NCBI GenBank assembly: GCA_023091735.1
Contig: JALKBU010000128.1
Span: forward strand, 1-64,000
Length of the DNA: 64,000 bases
Origin: Trichomonas tenax
Taxonomy: Eukaryota; Parabasalia; Trichomonadida; Trichomonadidae
Reading direction: 5' to 3'
The stretch's first letter is position 1; each line of letters begins with the position of its first letter. Under the pieces are notes generated by a model that saw only the letters and a program-made list of their open reading frames with translations, searched no databases and was not told where the DNA came from. The translations under genes were made by a program, and so were the position numbers. Shown here piece by piece: positions 30,446 to 41,368 of this stretch.

Positions 30446-31354
30446 ATGTTTACTATCACTGTCAACTCTTGTGAAAACGTCAGCGGAACTGACGGTACTC
30501 CTTCATGCTTCGTGAAGGTTTTCATGGAGGCCAATGGATTGAACATCTGCATAGGCAGGACAAAATCTTCTAAAAAATCTACGACACCAAAGTGGGGCAG
30601 AAGCTTAGATAATACGTTTACAATGGCATTCGTGTACGCGGATAAAATACGATTTGAGTTATTAACGAAAGATTTCTTGGGTGCAAATGATTTATTGGCC
30701 ACAGCTTCATGTCAGGTCTCCCAAATCAAGTTTGGAGGACTCAAGCTGAAGTCTCATTACTCGAGGAATCCAAATAAACAAGTTTATTTCAATATTAAAA
30801 TCGAATTTTCTCAATTCAATTTCCCATTCATTAAAAACACATTGTCGCAACAATTCTACTTCTACTACCTCACTTTCGATCCAGCAATCGAATACAATCC
30901 GTACACAACACAATGTTATTTCCATATGAACACTTTGGATTCAACAGTCAAAAAACCAACATTATACAATGGCGCTGATGCAAGAGATGGCCTTTATTTC
31001 GGTTATCAAGCTAGTTTTTACGGACCTTCTGGACTGACACAAGTTTGCATCATCGATCCAAGAGCTGTCAAGCGCAAAATGACATATTTACCTGTTTTGG
31101 TGAACCATGGATACAGAGGCAGAGTATCTTTGAATGTTGCTTTTAGTTTAAGACCAAATGTTTCTGCACAACATTTGTCTGTTGAAACTATTGAGCATAC
31201 TAAAGTATACTCAAAGAATGCCATTTCTCTCAGTGTTGAGAATGATGGCGTGTTACCGTTCGGTTGCGTTGTCAATGTTGAAAATGATACTAGCTATGTA
31301 AGCTACGATCCAATTGATTTGAGCTTGGACGGTATTTTATCACAAGGAAAGTAA
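30446..31354 (+). CDS. C2-domain protein
   Basis: 302 residues from the ATG at 30446 (MFTITVNSCENVSGTDGTP); a longer non-preferred reading could start at 30383. The first 110 residues form a C2 domain: the FTITVNSCENV strand, SCFVKVFMEANG, TPKWGRSLDNTFTMAF and KIRFELLTKDFLGANDLLA, which carries the acidic calcium-loop positions. The remaining 190 residues form a beta-rich domain (FYFYYLTFDPAIEYNPYT, GLYFGYQASFYGPSG, ISLSVENDG) that I do not recognise. C2 domains bind phospholipids, often with calcium. The preferred start keeps a short leader after an Inr-like TCATT. Confidence 0.7.
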   Translation: MFTITVNSCENVSGTDGTPSCFVKVFMEANGLNICIGRTKSSKKSTTPKWGRSLDNTFTMAFVYADKIRFELLTKDFLGANDLLATASCQVSQIKFGGLKLKSHYSRNPNKQVYFNIKIEFSQFNFPFIKNTLSQQFYFYYLTFDPAIEYNPYTTQCYFHMNTLDSTVKKPTLYNGADARDGLYFGYQASFYGPSGLTQVCIIDPRAVKRKMTYLPVLVNHGYRGRVSLNVAFSLRPNVSAQHLSVETIEHTKVYSKNAISLSVENDGVLPFGCVVNVENDTSYVSYDPIDLSLDGILSQGK

Positions 31355-32432
31355 TCTTCTATTCCCAAAAATATATGTTTCTAAATGTTATTTTTATATT
31401 ATCTTTCTCCAAGTCTTCGGTATGAACTATTATATTGCGTATCATCTGTGCTTTGTGTTTTCATGTTGAATAAGGAACCGTTTTCAGTTAATATTATTAT
31501 GCAAATTAAATATGTAAATGAAGTGGTATCTAAGTATGCACCATATATACGGACCCTGAGTATTCTGAAAAGTTTGTCCTTAAATGCCGTATCGAAAATT
31601 TTTGATATGTTTCAAACATAAAATTTCAAGAACAGTTGGGTAATATAGCTCATCAATCCGCTTATGTCTGGTCTAAGCAATGTAACGTGGCAGAGTCACG
31701 ATTTAATGATTATTGCAATTTTCAATAAAATATGATCAAAGTATTAACTTCCGTCTCATTGAAAATTCGTATTTTTCACGAAAGCTAAAATAAATTTAAA
31801 GTTTAACCAATGGTTGGCCAATGTTCCAAAACCAATTGAAAATGTGTTCAAATTTTTTATAAGCTTAGAATCGATTATAGTCACAGACAAAAGGAATGTG
31901 AAATAAAAACACCAGTAAAATCCAGATTTGTCGACATCTTTGGATGAAACGATGATTAATCCGTTCATTTCAAGCGATTTGGGAGTTCTGTCAGCACACA
32001 CATTATTTATACAGCCAAGTAGAGCCTCTCTCATCATTCCAGCTGCTAAATATAAACTAAACAATATATGTAAAACCCCATCGTCAATTCTGATAAAATA
32101 TGTCTCGAAAATGACAAAGAAGCTAAATATGATAGAATTGGAAGTAAAAAATTGAGGGGAGATTTTACTGTTTTGAATGAAAGTGAATTCGAAATTTTTA
32201 CCGAAAAGAGCTGTAATTTTTTAGACAATGGGGATAGTTAAGAATTCTGTGATAGTTTGCTTTCTTAAATTTTCAAAATCTTTTGAATAATTTTCTTCAC
32301 AATTATCGTAATTCCAAAACTAATAAAATCCGATGTATACACTACATAGAGCCTATTTTCAGTCTAAAAATTGAAAACCATCGTTTTTTTCATTGAATAG
32401 TTTACGAAAATGGGTTAAAATAACAAAAGTAA
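31355..32432. other. Intergenic, no convincing gene
   Basis: Overlapping open stretches on both strands at 31756-32228 (up to 102 codons) lack recognisable motifs. The minus-strand ones do not begin at a clear ATG with an upstream motif. No other feature is seen. Confidence 0.35.
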
Positions 32433-33851
32433 ATGACCGAGTTGGAGGAGATTACTCCTGAGGAAATGAGTGGCGACATTAATGACGTAGAAGCGAATCC
32501 CGAAATCAGATCTAAGATAGATGTTGATGGTACGCCTATGGGTTTGCCTGATGATGGCACTCCACAAGAGACAGTTGACGAGAATGGACAACCACACATG
32601 GAGAAAGAGGACTTGGATGAGAATAAGAAACCAAAGTCCAAATTCGATGAGCCAGGAAGAGTGAGAAGATTTACAACTGTTTTGAATCTTTTGAACTCTT
32701 TGCTCGGTGCTGGTATCCTTGGTGTTCCATATGCCATGAAGTACATCGGCCTCGTCCCATCTGTCATTCTTCTCGCTTTTATTGCGTGTTTATCACATAT
32801 TGCAACTGTTTTAACAGTAAAATTGCAGGCGAGAACATCAGCATCGGGTTTGGATGACTTAGCTTTCAAGATTTTCGGTAAGATTGGATCAGTCATCCTT
32901 TCCGTTCTTTCAATGCTGTTTTTGTATTCCGCAGAAATCTCCTATTTGATTATTGGCTCCGACTCCATCATGTCATGGTTGAGGCTCGCTGGTTTGGATA
33001 TCAGAACTGGCTGGAAACGTGCTGTAACGTTATTAATTTTCTGGATCTGCATTCCAGGTGCGTTAACAATCCCAAAGGACATCACATTCATCAGCTACAC
33101 ATCTTATGCTAACTTTACCTGCATTGGTTGGTTCCTTTTAGTCATGATTATCAAAGCAATTATGATTTTCCCGAAGAAAGGCGTTGCAAAGCTCACTTAT
33201 GCACAATTCGGTTTCGGTTTCTTCTCTGCTGTCGCTATGTACGGTTTAGCGTTCTCTCTTCCAGTCATTATCCTTCCAATCATCGGATCATATAACAAAG
33301 ACTTGAAGAAGCGATCAATTGTTTCTGGAGCCGCTTCTATCGCCTGCTTCGTGATTGTTGCCTTACCAGCTATCATTGGTTACTTAATGTTTGGTGATGA
33401 AATTCAAACAATCATCTTAAACTCATTCGAAGACAAAGATGTTTTGATCACAATCACCCGCGCAACATTTATGATCGTTGTTTGCTGTTCATATCCTTGC
33501 GTTGGTCATTCAATCAAAGGATCTTGGGGCCAACTGATTTTCGGTCAAAACGATGCTTCCAAGATCGATGGATGGCGCAGAGTTGCATTATTCTTCATTT
33601 TCAACTCAATTGCTGTTATCATTGCAATTTTCTTGCCAAATGCCGGCCCAGTCCTTGCCATTGGCGGTGCTTTGGGCGGTACTTTGGTTGACTTCGTTTA
33701 TCCACCAACAATGTGGGTCAAGATTTCGAAGAAGAAATGGTATCATTGGCAGAATATATTATGTATCCTGCTCGCTCTGTTTGGTTTAGTTGCTACTGTT
33801 ATTTCTACATATTTAGCCGTCGTTGATGCTATCAATTTCTTGAAGGGCTAA
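32433..33851 (+). CDS. Amino acid/auxin permease family (AAAP) transporter
   Basis: 472 residues. The N-terminal 75 residues are acidic and cytosolic (LEEITPEEMSGDINDVEANP). Eleven membrane segments follow, starting with the family signature TTVLNLLNSLLGAGILGVPYAM near residues 75-95, which is the unwound TM1 substrate site of AAAP/SLC36-38 carriers. Other conserved parts include GALTIPKDI, FGFGFFSAVAMYGLAFSLP, ASIACFVIVALPAIIGYLMFGD and PNAGPVLAIGGALGGTLVDFVYP. It ends in a short cytoplasmic LKG tail after TM11. It probably imports neutral or cationic amino acids, an energy and nutrient route used by trichomonads. Substrate cannot be predicted from this sequence. Confidence 0.9.
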   Translation: MTELEEITPEEMSGDINDVEANPEIRSKIDVDGTPMGLPDDGTPQETVDENGQPHMEKEDLDENKKPKSKFDEPGRVRRFTTVLNLLNSLLGAGILGVPYAMKYIGLVPSVILLAFIACLSHIATVLTVKLQARTSASGLDDLAFKIFGKIGSVILSVLSMLFLYSAEISYLIIGSDSIMSWLRLAGLDIRTGWKRAVTLLIFWICIPGALTIPKDITFISYTSYANFTCIGWFLLVMIIKAIMIFPKKGVAKLTYAQFGFGFFSAVAMYGLAFSLPVIILPIIGSYNKDLKKRSIVSGAASIACFVIVALPAIIGYLMFGDEIQTIILNSFEDKDVLITITRATFMIVVCCSYPCVGHSIKGSWGQLIFGQNDASKIDGWRRVALFFIFNSIAVIIAIFLPNAGPVLAIGGALGGTLVDFVYPPTMWVKISKKKWYHWQNILCILLALFGLVATVISTYLAVVDAINFLKG

Positions 33852-34160
33852 AATAGAGTAAACTTGTTTTATTTATTTAAGTACTCTCTATCTCCCTCTT
33901 TGGTAATCTATTTATAACAATTTCAACTTCTAAAATGAATTATTGAAAATCAACAAATTTTGAATTTTGATGATTTTTTGTTCGTATTGAAGGAGATAAA
34001 AGAGTGTCGATTTTTAAATATAATGTATTGATCTAAATTGACAGATTTGTTAAATTGGAGATATTTTGTGAATGAAAGAAAAAATAATGTCACCTTTTTG
34101 ATTCATATAAATATTTTTAAATAGAGAACATAAATTCATATATAAAAAAATGGTGTCTAA
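33852..34160. other. Intergenic between convergent genes
   Basis: About 310 bases separating the 3' ends of the transporter gene and the RhoGEF gene. It is AT-rich, and no hairpin or other feature stands out. Confidence 0.4.
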
Positions 34161-37100
34161 TTAGGAATTACGGCGAACAAATTTCCTGTATGCAAGGAAC
34201 ACTGCAGCACCAACAGCCGCAGCAACAGAGATACCAATAGCGATAGGAACGATGATCGATGATTCCTTTTTTGGCTGTTGAACATCTTCTAAAGTGATTG
34301 TTGGGATATCTACTGGTGGATGAGGAGCTTCGTCAAGTGCTTGATCGTGTGGCTCGGCATTTTCTCCGTAGCTGTAATAATATTCTTCTTTCTCTTCGAA
34401 TTGACCTGAAACTGTGAGATCTTCATCTGGATCTTGAACAGGATGAATCGATGGCTTGATTTCTAACGCTGATGGTGTGAATACTACCTTTTCTGGCTTC
34501 TTTTCTTCTGGAACTTCCTCCTTTGGCGTTTCTTCTGGCTTTGGTTCCTCTTGCTTCGTTTCCTTCTGCTCTTCATCAAGCTGCTCGAACTGCGGCATAT
34601 TTGTTGCCTTGAGAGATTCGACTGGCCTCTCTTCCGCTGGCTTTGTTTCAACTAGTTTCTCTTCAGCGACGTGTGGTTCTTCTTCGAACTTTACCTCTCT
34701 GGAAACAACCTCTGTTGGAACATCCATGTCGATCTGTCTGTCTGGGTTTGGCGTGATATCGAAAATAGAAGAAGATGGAGAACGAAGCGGAGACTGGATC
34801 TTGACGACATGATCAGCAGCTTCTGAAAGATCAATATCAGTCTGTCCAAAGTGTCTTTGCTTTGATGGCTTTGTTGGAACATCATTGAAGTGTCTTCTGT
34901 GCTGTTTGGCTGGCTTGGAGAACTCCATCGAGTCCATTCTAGCATGCCTTGAGCCGCTCTTGCCCTTGAGCATCTCTGGGAACTCGATCGAATAAACAAC
35001 TTTATCCCTTGGTGATGTCAACAGAACCAAGTCATCACCCTTTGTTTGAACAGCACCGTAACCTTGTAAGTTTTGGACACAGTTACCGAAGTTTTCGATG
35101 CTCAAAACATCTCCGTTTGTTGTATCCAACAACTGAATTGCTCCTGTGAGAGAAAGAAGGACAATGTGTTGGCTTGTAGAGAAAATGAAGTCATTCTTTG
35201 ATGCATTTAACTTCGATGGGAATGATCCCCAAACACGCGAGTTCATGTCGAAATAGTAAATATCATTGAATGTCTGTGTCTGATCGCTTCCACCAATGAC
35301 GAACATCTTATCATCAATAACAACAGAAGAGTGATAAGCACGAGCAGAAGGAGCACCCTGAACATTGATCATTTCGGAAGCACCACTGTTTGGATCGATC
35401 ATGATCAAGTCATTATAGAACTTGTTTTGATTCGACTCTCCACCGAATACATAGAGATATTTACCATGCCAAACTAAAGATTGGCCATACCTAGGGCTGT
35501 AAATACCGGTGATCTGCTTTTCTTCGACAGCGTGACTGTGTGGATCGATGATATAAAGTAATTTTTCGGAAATAATGCAAATTGAGTGTCCAATGGTGAC
35601 AGCCTTTGGCTGTTTCAATGCTGGAAGCGGACATTCATTTGGATTGACGGTCCTCGGCGCAAAATCATTCTTTATAGTCAAGTATTGGATATTGTTAAGA
35701 TACTTTCCACTAAAAATATAAATTCTGCCTGATACACGAAGCGCAAAGTGTGGCCCAAACTCTGGATACTCAGGATTTGTCTTGTTTCCGACCCATTTGA
35801 AGCCATATTTCGTTTTTGATTTGAGCATTAACATCATAAGCTGTTTATCGTATTCAGTAAAAAATTTTTCGTAGTTCTCTGCTGTCTCAAACTCGATCTG
35901 ATACTCGTGGTGATATCTGATCGTTCTTTTTGCGTATTCTTTTCCTGTAGAATCGACAGTGATTGATGTAGCGTTTGGTTTGCCAGGAATGAATGGAAAT
36001 TCTGTTATTGGCGCATCAAAGATGATCTTCTGGCCCTTCGAGCCGTTTTTGATGAACATTAAAATATCTTCGAAGAAAAAGATTGTTCCTGTAACATTTG
36101 AACGCTCAATAACTTTGATTGGAACCTCCATAAGCAACTGACGCTGTTTATCAAGGAATGTAAAGTCTTGTTTAATTGTTTGCTGTAATTCGAATAATCT
36201 TTGTTGTAATTTCGCCGCATTTGATGTCTGATCGATTTGTTTTGTAACTGCATCAATTTGTTCACTTGCAATCTTGATATAGTTATAGTCAGGATGCGAA
36301 CTCGGCGTGTATTTAACGAGTTCTTTCAAAAACAAAGTATATCTCGGTATTCTTTGGACTGGAGTGATCAAAAATGACTCAAAGTCTCTCTCATCACACT
36401 CGTGCTGTAGTTGTGTGAAGATTTTAGCGTATTTAGATTTAGATGTATATTGTTGAACAGCTGTTTGAATTTGAGGATAACTGGAAATGTACATTTGGCT
36501 AAATTTGAATATCGGAGCAAATCTCAAGAACGGTGAGGCAAAACAACTCGAATATTCAGTTCCACAAGTTTTGAGATCTTTTAAAAACGAACGATGGCAG
36601 TTCAAAATAGGTGCGATATTTTTGAAAATCTGATCTAAATCTGATTGTTCCATCTTTATCCTGTTATGACAACTTGGTTGCCAAAATGAAACAAGTTGAT
36701 GAAGATCTTTGATGTATGTTTGTTCTGTCTCGATAATTTCTCTTACTATGTGTACGCGCTTCTTGGATCTTTTAATAAATTCTTGCGTAGGCGTGAATTT
36801 CAACACAAGATCAAATTGTTGGGCTTTTTCGATAATTGATACTGCAGATTGGTTCATATCTACAGGCATTCCATCAAACAAAAGGCTTTGCTCAGTAATA
36901 GGAAGCCCAAATTGGTTTGTGATTAAATCTAAAAGTTCAACTGTGTTCAAATCGTTCATTGTCTTTGTATCAATCTTTGCGTAAAATGGCGGAACTTTAA
37001 CTTGCGTTGTTTCCGGTGTTATCTTAATTTTTATGAAATTTGATTCAGATATTTCGATAAATTGCAACATATACGGAACATCTACATATTCGTCCGGACG

Positions 37101-37307
37101 CTCATTGAGAGCCAAATCAGGGTAGAGATTTAATGGTTCGCAGTTATATGGTAATTCTTTGATATATCGCGGAGTTTTGATGAAAAGTAGCTTATTTCGC
37201 GAATCTGTGATTTCAGCGAGCTGCGTAGTGGTTTTTCCTTTAATAATATTGGCGTCAAACACACTGTTCTGCTGCCCTTGGATATAGAAACAAACATATT
37301 TACTCAT
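34161..37307 (-). CDS. RhoGEF (DH-PH) protein with kelch repeats and C-terminal membrane anchor
   Basis: 1048 residues from the ATG at 37307 (MSKYVCFYIQ); an upstream ATG at 37331 would add 8. Residues about 90-172 look ubiquitin-like or Ras-binding (KIKITPETTQVKVPPF to QFDLVLKF). A Dbl-homology domain spans about 183-360, with the CR3-type helix LITPVQRIPRYTLFLKELVKY at 313-333. A PH domain follows to about 495 (VTGTIFFFEDILMFIKNG). Five or so kelch blades follow to about 800 (GQSLVWHGKYLYVFGGES, ARAYHSSVVIDDKMFVIGGS). A Glu/Pro/Lys-rich linker leads to one membrane helix (SSIIVPIAIGISVAAAVGAA) and a basic tail RKFVRRNS. It probably activates a Rho/Rac GTPase at a membrane and links to actin. 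Confidence 0.85.
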   Translation of the reverse strand: MSKYVCFYIQGQQNSVFDANIIKGKTTTQLAEITDSRNKLLFIKTPRYIKELPYNCEPLNLYPDLALNERPDEYVDVPYMLQFIEISESNFIKIKITPETTQVKVPPFYAKIDTKTMNDLNTVELLDLITNQFGLPITEQSLLFDGMPVDMNQSAVSIIEKAQQFDLVLKFTPTQEFIKRSKKRVHIVREIIETEQTYIKDLHQLVSFWQPSCHNRIKMEQSDLDQIFKNIAPILNCHRSFLKDLKTCGTEYSSCFASPFLRFAPIFKFSQMYISSYPQIQTAVQQYTSKSKYAKIFTQLQHECDERDFESFLITPVQRIPRYTLFLKELVKYTPSSHPDYNYIKIASEQIDAVTKQIDQTSNAAKLQQRLFELQQTIKQDFTFLDKQRQLLMEVPIKVIERSNVTGTIFFFEDILMFIKNGSKGQKIIFDAPITEFPFIPGKPNATSITVDSTGKEYAKRTIRYHHEYQIEFETAENYEKFFTEYDKQLMMLMLKSKTKYGFKWVGNKTNPEYPEFGPHFALRVSGRIYIFSGKYLNNIQYLTIKNDFAPRTVNPNECPLPALKQPKAVTIGHSICIISEKLLYIIDPHSHAVEEKQITGIYSPRYGQSLVWHGKYLYVFGGESNQNKFYNDLIMIDPNSGASEMINVQGAPSARAYHSSVVIDDKMFVIGGSDQTQTFNDIYYFDMNSRVWGSFPSKLNASKNDFIFSTSQHIVLLSLTGAIQLLDTTNGDVLSIENFGNCVQNLQGYGAVQTKGDDLVLLTSPRDKVVYSIEFPEMLKGKSGSRHARMDSMEFSKPAKQHRRHFNDVPTKPSKQRHFGQTDIDLSEAADHVVKIQSPLRSPSSSIFDITPNPDRQIDMDVPTEVVSREVKFEEEPHVAEEKLVETKPAEERPVESLKATNMPQFEQLDEEQKETKQEEPKPEETPKEEVPEEKKPEKVVFTPSALEIKPSIHPVQDPDEDLTVSGQFEEKEEYYYSYGENAEPHDQALDEAPHPPVDIPTITLEDVQQPKKESSIIVPIAIGISVAAAVGAAVFLAYRKFVRRNS

Positions 37308-38338
37308 TTTTGGAAAATTTGAAATAAACAACCGTCAAAAAATATAAACTTTTGAAAATTAAAAAGGTTGTCACGTTTTATTTTTTTTACAAATGGCCTC
37401 TGTTTACGAGAAAGCTGTCTTCTGCTGATTTGGCCAAAGAAGGAAGACCTTAACACCCTGAGCCTGGTTTGGGTGCATAACTTATTGGAAATAAATTTAT
37501 TGTTTTTCATCATCATCGATTGTGATGGAGAAGGATATTCTCATATAATTATACCGTCCTTTGTGAATTGATTTGTATCGGAGAGACTGATTAATACAAT
37601 GAATTTTGTGCAATATTCTTTAAAATGATAAAACAAAATCATCTTCTTGAGATGAACAATATATGTATCTTAGATATAAGTCAAGGTAAATGCAAAATTA
37701 ACTGAGTATTGAGCCAATAGCATTAAAATATATTGAACATCAATTTATTAATATATGAACTCAATGAATCAAACAAACAGATTTTAGATGATATATCAGT
37801 TACTTGTTTAATCTAAATTTGTTTCAAATATAACTTCTAGCAAATATTGAGAATATTTTTCACAAGATGTGCTTCCATGCATTGTTTAGATAAAGGATTT
37901 ATTTATACCCCTGATGTTTCATGCATCTTATATGGCTCTGATGAATAAATTAATATATAATTCATCAAAAGTTCAAGAACAAAATTTATTCGGATATTAG
38001 TGATTAGCATGGATTATAACACCACTCCATAGATTTTAAATTGAGATTATCGAATAATTTAAGGAGATAATGTAAAAATAATATGTATTTTCAGTTATTG
38101 AAATCTATTGTATATTTATTTTTTATTAAAATCAAGCAGAATTAAGTGATTTCGTGGTAATTTATGGAGAAAAACTCACATTTATCAACAAAAGCCAAAA
38201 ATAAAAAGTTTTGGTTTAATTTTTTTTCAAATTTCAACTTTTAAGCGAGAAATATATTTGTAAAAGTGAAGCCATGTCTATAAGCTACTACACAAACCAA
38301 AATTACCAGTCAATGATAAAGAAAAAAGTGAAATATAA
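37308..38338. other. Intergenic, nothing recognised
   Basis: AT-rich spacer between divergent genes. On the plus strand AAAAAAGTGAAAT near 38322 lies directly before the kinase ATG at 38339, a weaker form of the recurrent motif. No gene or RNA is seen. Confidence 0.45.
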
Positions 38339-41083
38339 ATGACTGATATCCTTCATCACGTGAGTCCAGAGCTCGCTTCATATCTCGTCAATGTGGATGA
38401 CTTCGAGAAAACAGGGACAGCTGGTGAAGGAGCTTTCGGCATAGTGTATATCTGCAACCACAGACCAACAGGCAAAAAATGCGCGTTAAAACAATTGATT
38501 GCAACGAAACTTGAAGACAGAGATTTACTTGAATTCGTTCGCGAAATCGAAATCCTTGCAAGATGCGATTCTATGTTTTTGATGCCTTTTTACGGATGGA
38601 CATCTTCACCGCCGTACTCCATCGCAATGGAGTACATCAGCAACGGCTCCGTATTTCAGGCATTAAGACATCGTCCGCAGTCTCCACAGTTGACACCAAC
38701 GAATAAAACAATTATTATGATCGGTACAGCGCACGCGATGGCTTCGCTACACAGAATAGGCATCATTCACAGAGATTTGAAGTCAATGAACGTCATGTTA
38801 AACGATAAACTTTATCCAGTAATTACAGATTTCGGAATTTCAAGGTTTGCTAATTCAGAATCAACATTCATGACTCAACAGATCGGAACTCCGCATTGGA
38901 TGGCTCCGGAAGTGTTTTTATCGGATACATACTCAAACAAAGTCGATGTTTACGCTTATGCAGTTTTTCTTTGGGAATTATTAGCAGAATCAACTCCTTT
39001 CAAGGGATACAATGGGCAGCAAATCATGATTGCCGTATGTCAGCGAAATGAAAGACCAATGATTCCGATTAAAACACCAACAAAATTAAGATCTCTCATT
39101 CAGCGCTGCTGGGACTTTGATCCAACAAAAAGACCATCATTCGAACAAATCTGTAAAGTTCTCGATGCCAAAAAAGTATTTTTTGAAGGCACTGATATGG
39201 ATGCTGTCGAAATGTTCATTAAAGAGTTACAAGCGGAAGAGGAGCGGCGAGTCCAGAACAAAGGACAGCGCCAACCACCTCTTAAATGCTTCGATTCACA
39301 AAGATCACTATTTTCAAACAAAACACCATCAGAACCTCCGCACCCGTCAAGCTTCGAACAGCTGGATCTATTTGCACCACAAATTCCGTTAATTCCATTC
39401 GTCGATAACGATGATAATCAAAATCCGCCTCCACCATCGCCTCCACAGCAAAAAGCGATCGCTCCTAGCAGCCAGCCTCCATTTGTGCCAATGTCAAACG
39501 CTGCTGTCATGCAAGCTCCTGCATCTGTTGTTCATCAGAAAGCACCAGCGAGCTATGGCGATATTTCTTTTCAGCAGCCACCGCAAACAGCTTTGTCACC
39601 ACTCGGACATCAAGCGCCAGGCTCATTGCCTATCATTCCACAACTTATCGATTTGTCAATCAACGATAATGTTATGAAAGTTTTAACTAATCCACAGAAC
39701 CCACAGTACTTAGATGCTGTCAAGCAGCATCGTGAGAACTGTCTGAGTGACGATCCAAACAAGTTTTTCAACCTGCTTTTGCCTGCGATGGCTATTTTCA
39801 TTCCAGAACTTATAACATCACGTGTTTTAATGGAAATCAGGTATGTTGCGACAAGAAGCGCTGGATGCCTTCGAGCATTCTTGGACAGTGGTATTCCAAA
39901 CAATCTTCCTTTTGCTCGCAAAGAAAAATCAATCATCGATCAGACAATGGAGTTATTATTCGTCATTGTCAAGAATGCTCCAGAGTTCTTCAGTCAAACA
40001 TATGTCCTTAAGCTTGCACCTTTGATTTCTTCAGCACCACACAAAGTTCTTTGTATTATTCAGGAGTTGGCTGGTTTGTTTGAGCGCCTCGAGAATCCAT
40101 GGCCAGGCGTCGATTTCCTGATTCGCGCAAGTTCTCCGTTCATGTGCAGCCAGGCAATTCCAGAGTATTTATCGTTGTTAGTCCAAACTCTTGTCAATCA
40201 CAAGTTGTTCTACGAGAATAGATTGCAGACGTGCTATTCTATCTTCACATTTGCTTTATCATCAGACAATCACGAAGTTGTTAAGATTGGCTATAACTGC
40301 ATCTGCGCTTTCTTCAATAGAGATCTGATTATCTCTCCAGACATTCTCGAGCAGCACATCAGTAATGGATTCGAGTCAGAAGTCATCAGCTATTTGCTTT
40401 TGGATCGTATATCGCCAAGAACGACAACAATGGTTGGCAAGCTTCTTCAGATTGCTCCAGATAACAATTCTGCATTTTCTGTTCTTGTCGCTGATGCGGC
40501 TAAGACAGAGAATGTTGACTCATTCAAGCCAATGCTTCAAGTTCTCCTCTTCGGTGAACTGAGAATAGATCAAAAGCTTTTGTTAGTTATGACTCTTCTT
40601 CTCCATCCATCAATGAGAAGGCACTTCGCTGCTATGAAGGACTTCATCGACTTCCTTGTTGGAACGTTCGAGACAGGAAGACTCGATTTGTTCGACCCAA
40701 GCAGTGTCATTATCACGAAACTTCTTGAGTTCGATGCATTTGTCACTAATGTTAAGAATATGAAGATGATGCAGAAATATGTTGATGTCTCAATTTTGAT
40801 TAGAAAGCAATCAGCTGCTAAGTTGGCTATTTACACTATCGATTGTGCCGCTAGAAAAGGATTGATTGATGAAGTGTCAGGTTCCATCAAATTCATTTCT
40901 AGCTTCCTTACTGCCAATAATCCGAATGCAGAAATCTCACTCTCAGCACTTTCAGCTATGACTGGATCACACAACAGCGTTCAGTTGATGCGTGAACCCG
41001 AGATTCTACAGAAAGTTACACCATTTTTACAATCTAATTATCAAAAGTTCGCCAATATTTTACAAATCGAACTCGCGAACTGA
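38339..41083 (+). CDS. TKL-like protein kinase with C-terminal helical repeat region
   Basis: 914 residues. The kinase domain spans about 20-285: glycine loop GEGAFG 29-34, K51, catalytic loop HRDLKSMN 144-151 with D146 and N151, DFG 164-166, GTPHWMAPE 183-191. The HRDLKSMN loop and the activation segment point to the tyrosine-kinase-like group, which is large in trichomonads. All catalytic residues are present, so it should be active. Residues about 300-450 are a Pro/Gln/Ser-rich linker (NPPPPSPPQQ). From about 450 to the end there is a purely helical region resembling ARM/HEAT repeats (AMAIFIPELITSRVLMEI, SPFMCSQAIPEYLSLLVQT), probably for partner binding. Ends with TGA. Confidence 0.85.
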   Translation: MTDILHHVSPELASYLVNVDDFEKTGTAGEGAFGIVYICNHRPTGKKCALKQLIATKLEDRDLLEFVREIEILARCDSMFLMPFYGWTSSPPYSIAMEYISNGSVFQALRHRPQSPQLTPTNKTIIMIGTAHAMASLHRIGIIHRDLKSMNVMLNDKLYPVITDFGISRFANSESTFMTQQIGTPHWMAPEVFLSDTYSNKVDVYAYAVFLWELLAESTPFKGYNGQQIMIAVCQRNERPMIPIKTPTKLRSLIQRCWDFDPTKRPSFEQICKVLDAKKVFFEGTDMDAVEMFIKELQAEEERRVQNKGQRQPPLKCFDSQRSLFSNKTPSEPPHPSSFEQLDLFAPQIPLIPFVDNDDNQNPPPPSPPQQKAIAPSSQPPFVPMSNAAVMQAPASVVHQKAPASYGDISFQQPPQTALSPLGHQAPGSLPIIPQLIDLSINDNVMKVLTNPQNPQYLDAVKQHRENCLSDDPNKFFNLLLPAMAIFIPELITSRVLMEIRYVATRSAGCLRAFLDSGIPNNLPFARKEKSIIDQTMELLFVIVKNAPEFFSQTYVLKLAPLISSAPHKVLCIIQELAGLFERLENPWPGVDFLIRASSPFMCSQAIPEYLSLLVQTLVNHKLFYENRLQTCYSIFTFALSSDNHEVVKIGYNCICAFFNRDLIISPDILEQHISNGFESEVISYLLLDRISPRTTTMVGKLLQIAPDNNSAFSVLVADAAKTENVDSFKPMLQVLLFGELRIDQKLLLVMTLLLHPSMRRHFAAMKDFIDFLVGTFETGRLDLFDPSSVIITKLLEFDAFVTNVKNMKMMQKYVDVSILIRKQSAAKLAIYTIDCAARKGLIDEVSGSIKFISSFLTANNPNAEISLSALSAMTGSHNSVQLMREPEILQKVTPFLQSNYQKFANILQIELAN

Positions 41084-41368
41084 TTTTATATTGTTTCTTC
41101 ATTTTTAAATCATTTCATCATGTTTAAAGATACATTTTTATATTGTACAATTATTTTATCAATGCGCATCAAAAGAGATTAAGAATATCAAAAAAGGATT
41201 TTGAATGATGTTGAAATATTTGAAAAATGTAGCTATATATGAGCTTTTAAATTCAAATATATCGATAGAAATGGGCACAAAACTTTAAATATCCGTGGAT
41301 ACGATAAAAATTAAATGTGGTTGGATATGTCACTTTTTAAATATTCCTTACATCTGAATTATCACAGG
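41084..41368. other. Short intergenic
   Basis: AT-rich spacer. TGTCACTTTTT near 41327 is another copy of the recurrent motif in the minus orientation. Nothing else is seen. Confidence 0.35.

Noticed and set aside
31756..32228. Overlapping open stretches on both strands of the spacer upstream of the transporter
   Set aside because: No motif, no convincing start on the minus strand and no promoter-like word. They overlap each other on opposite strands, so at most one could be real.
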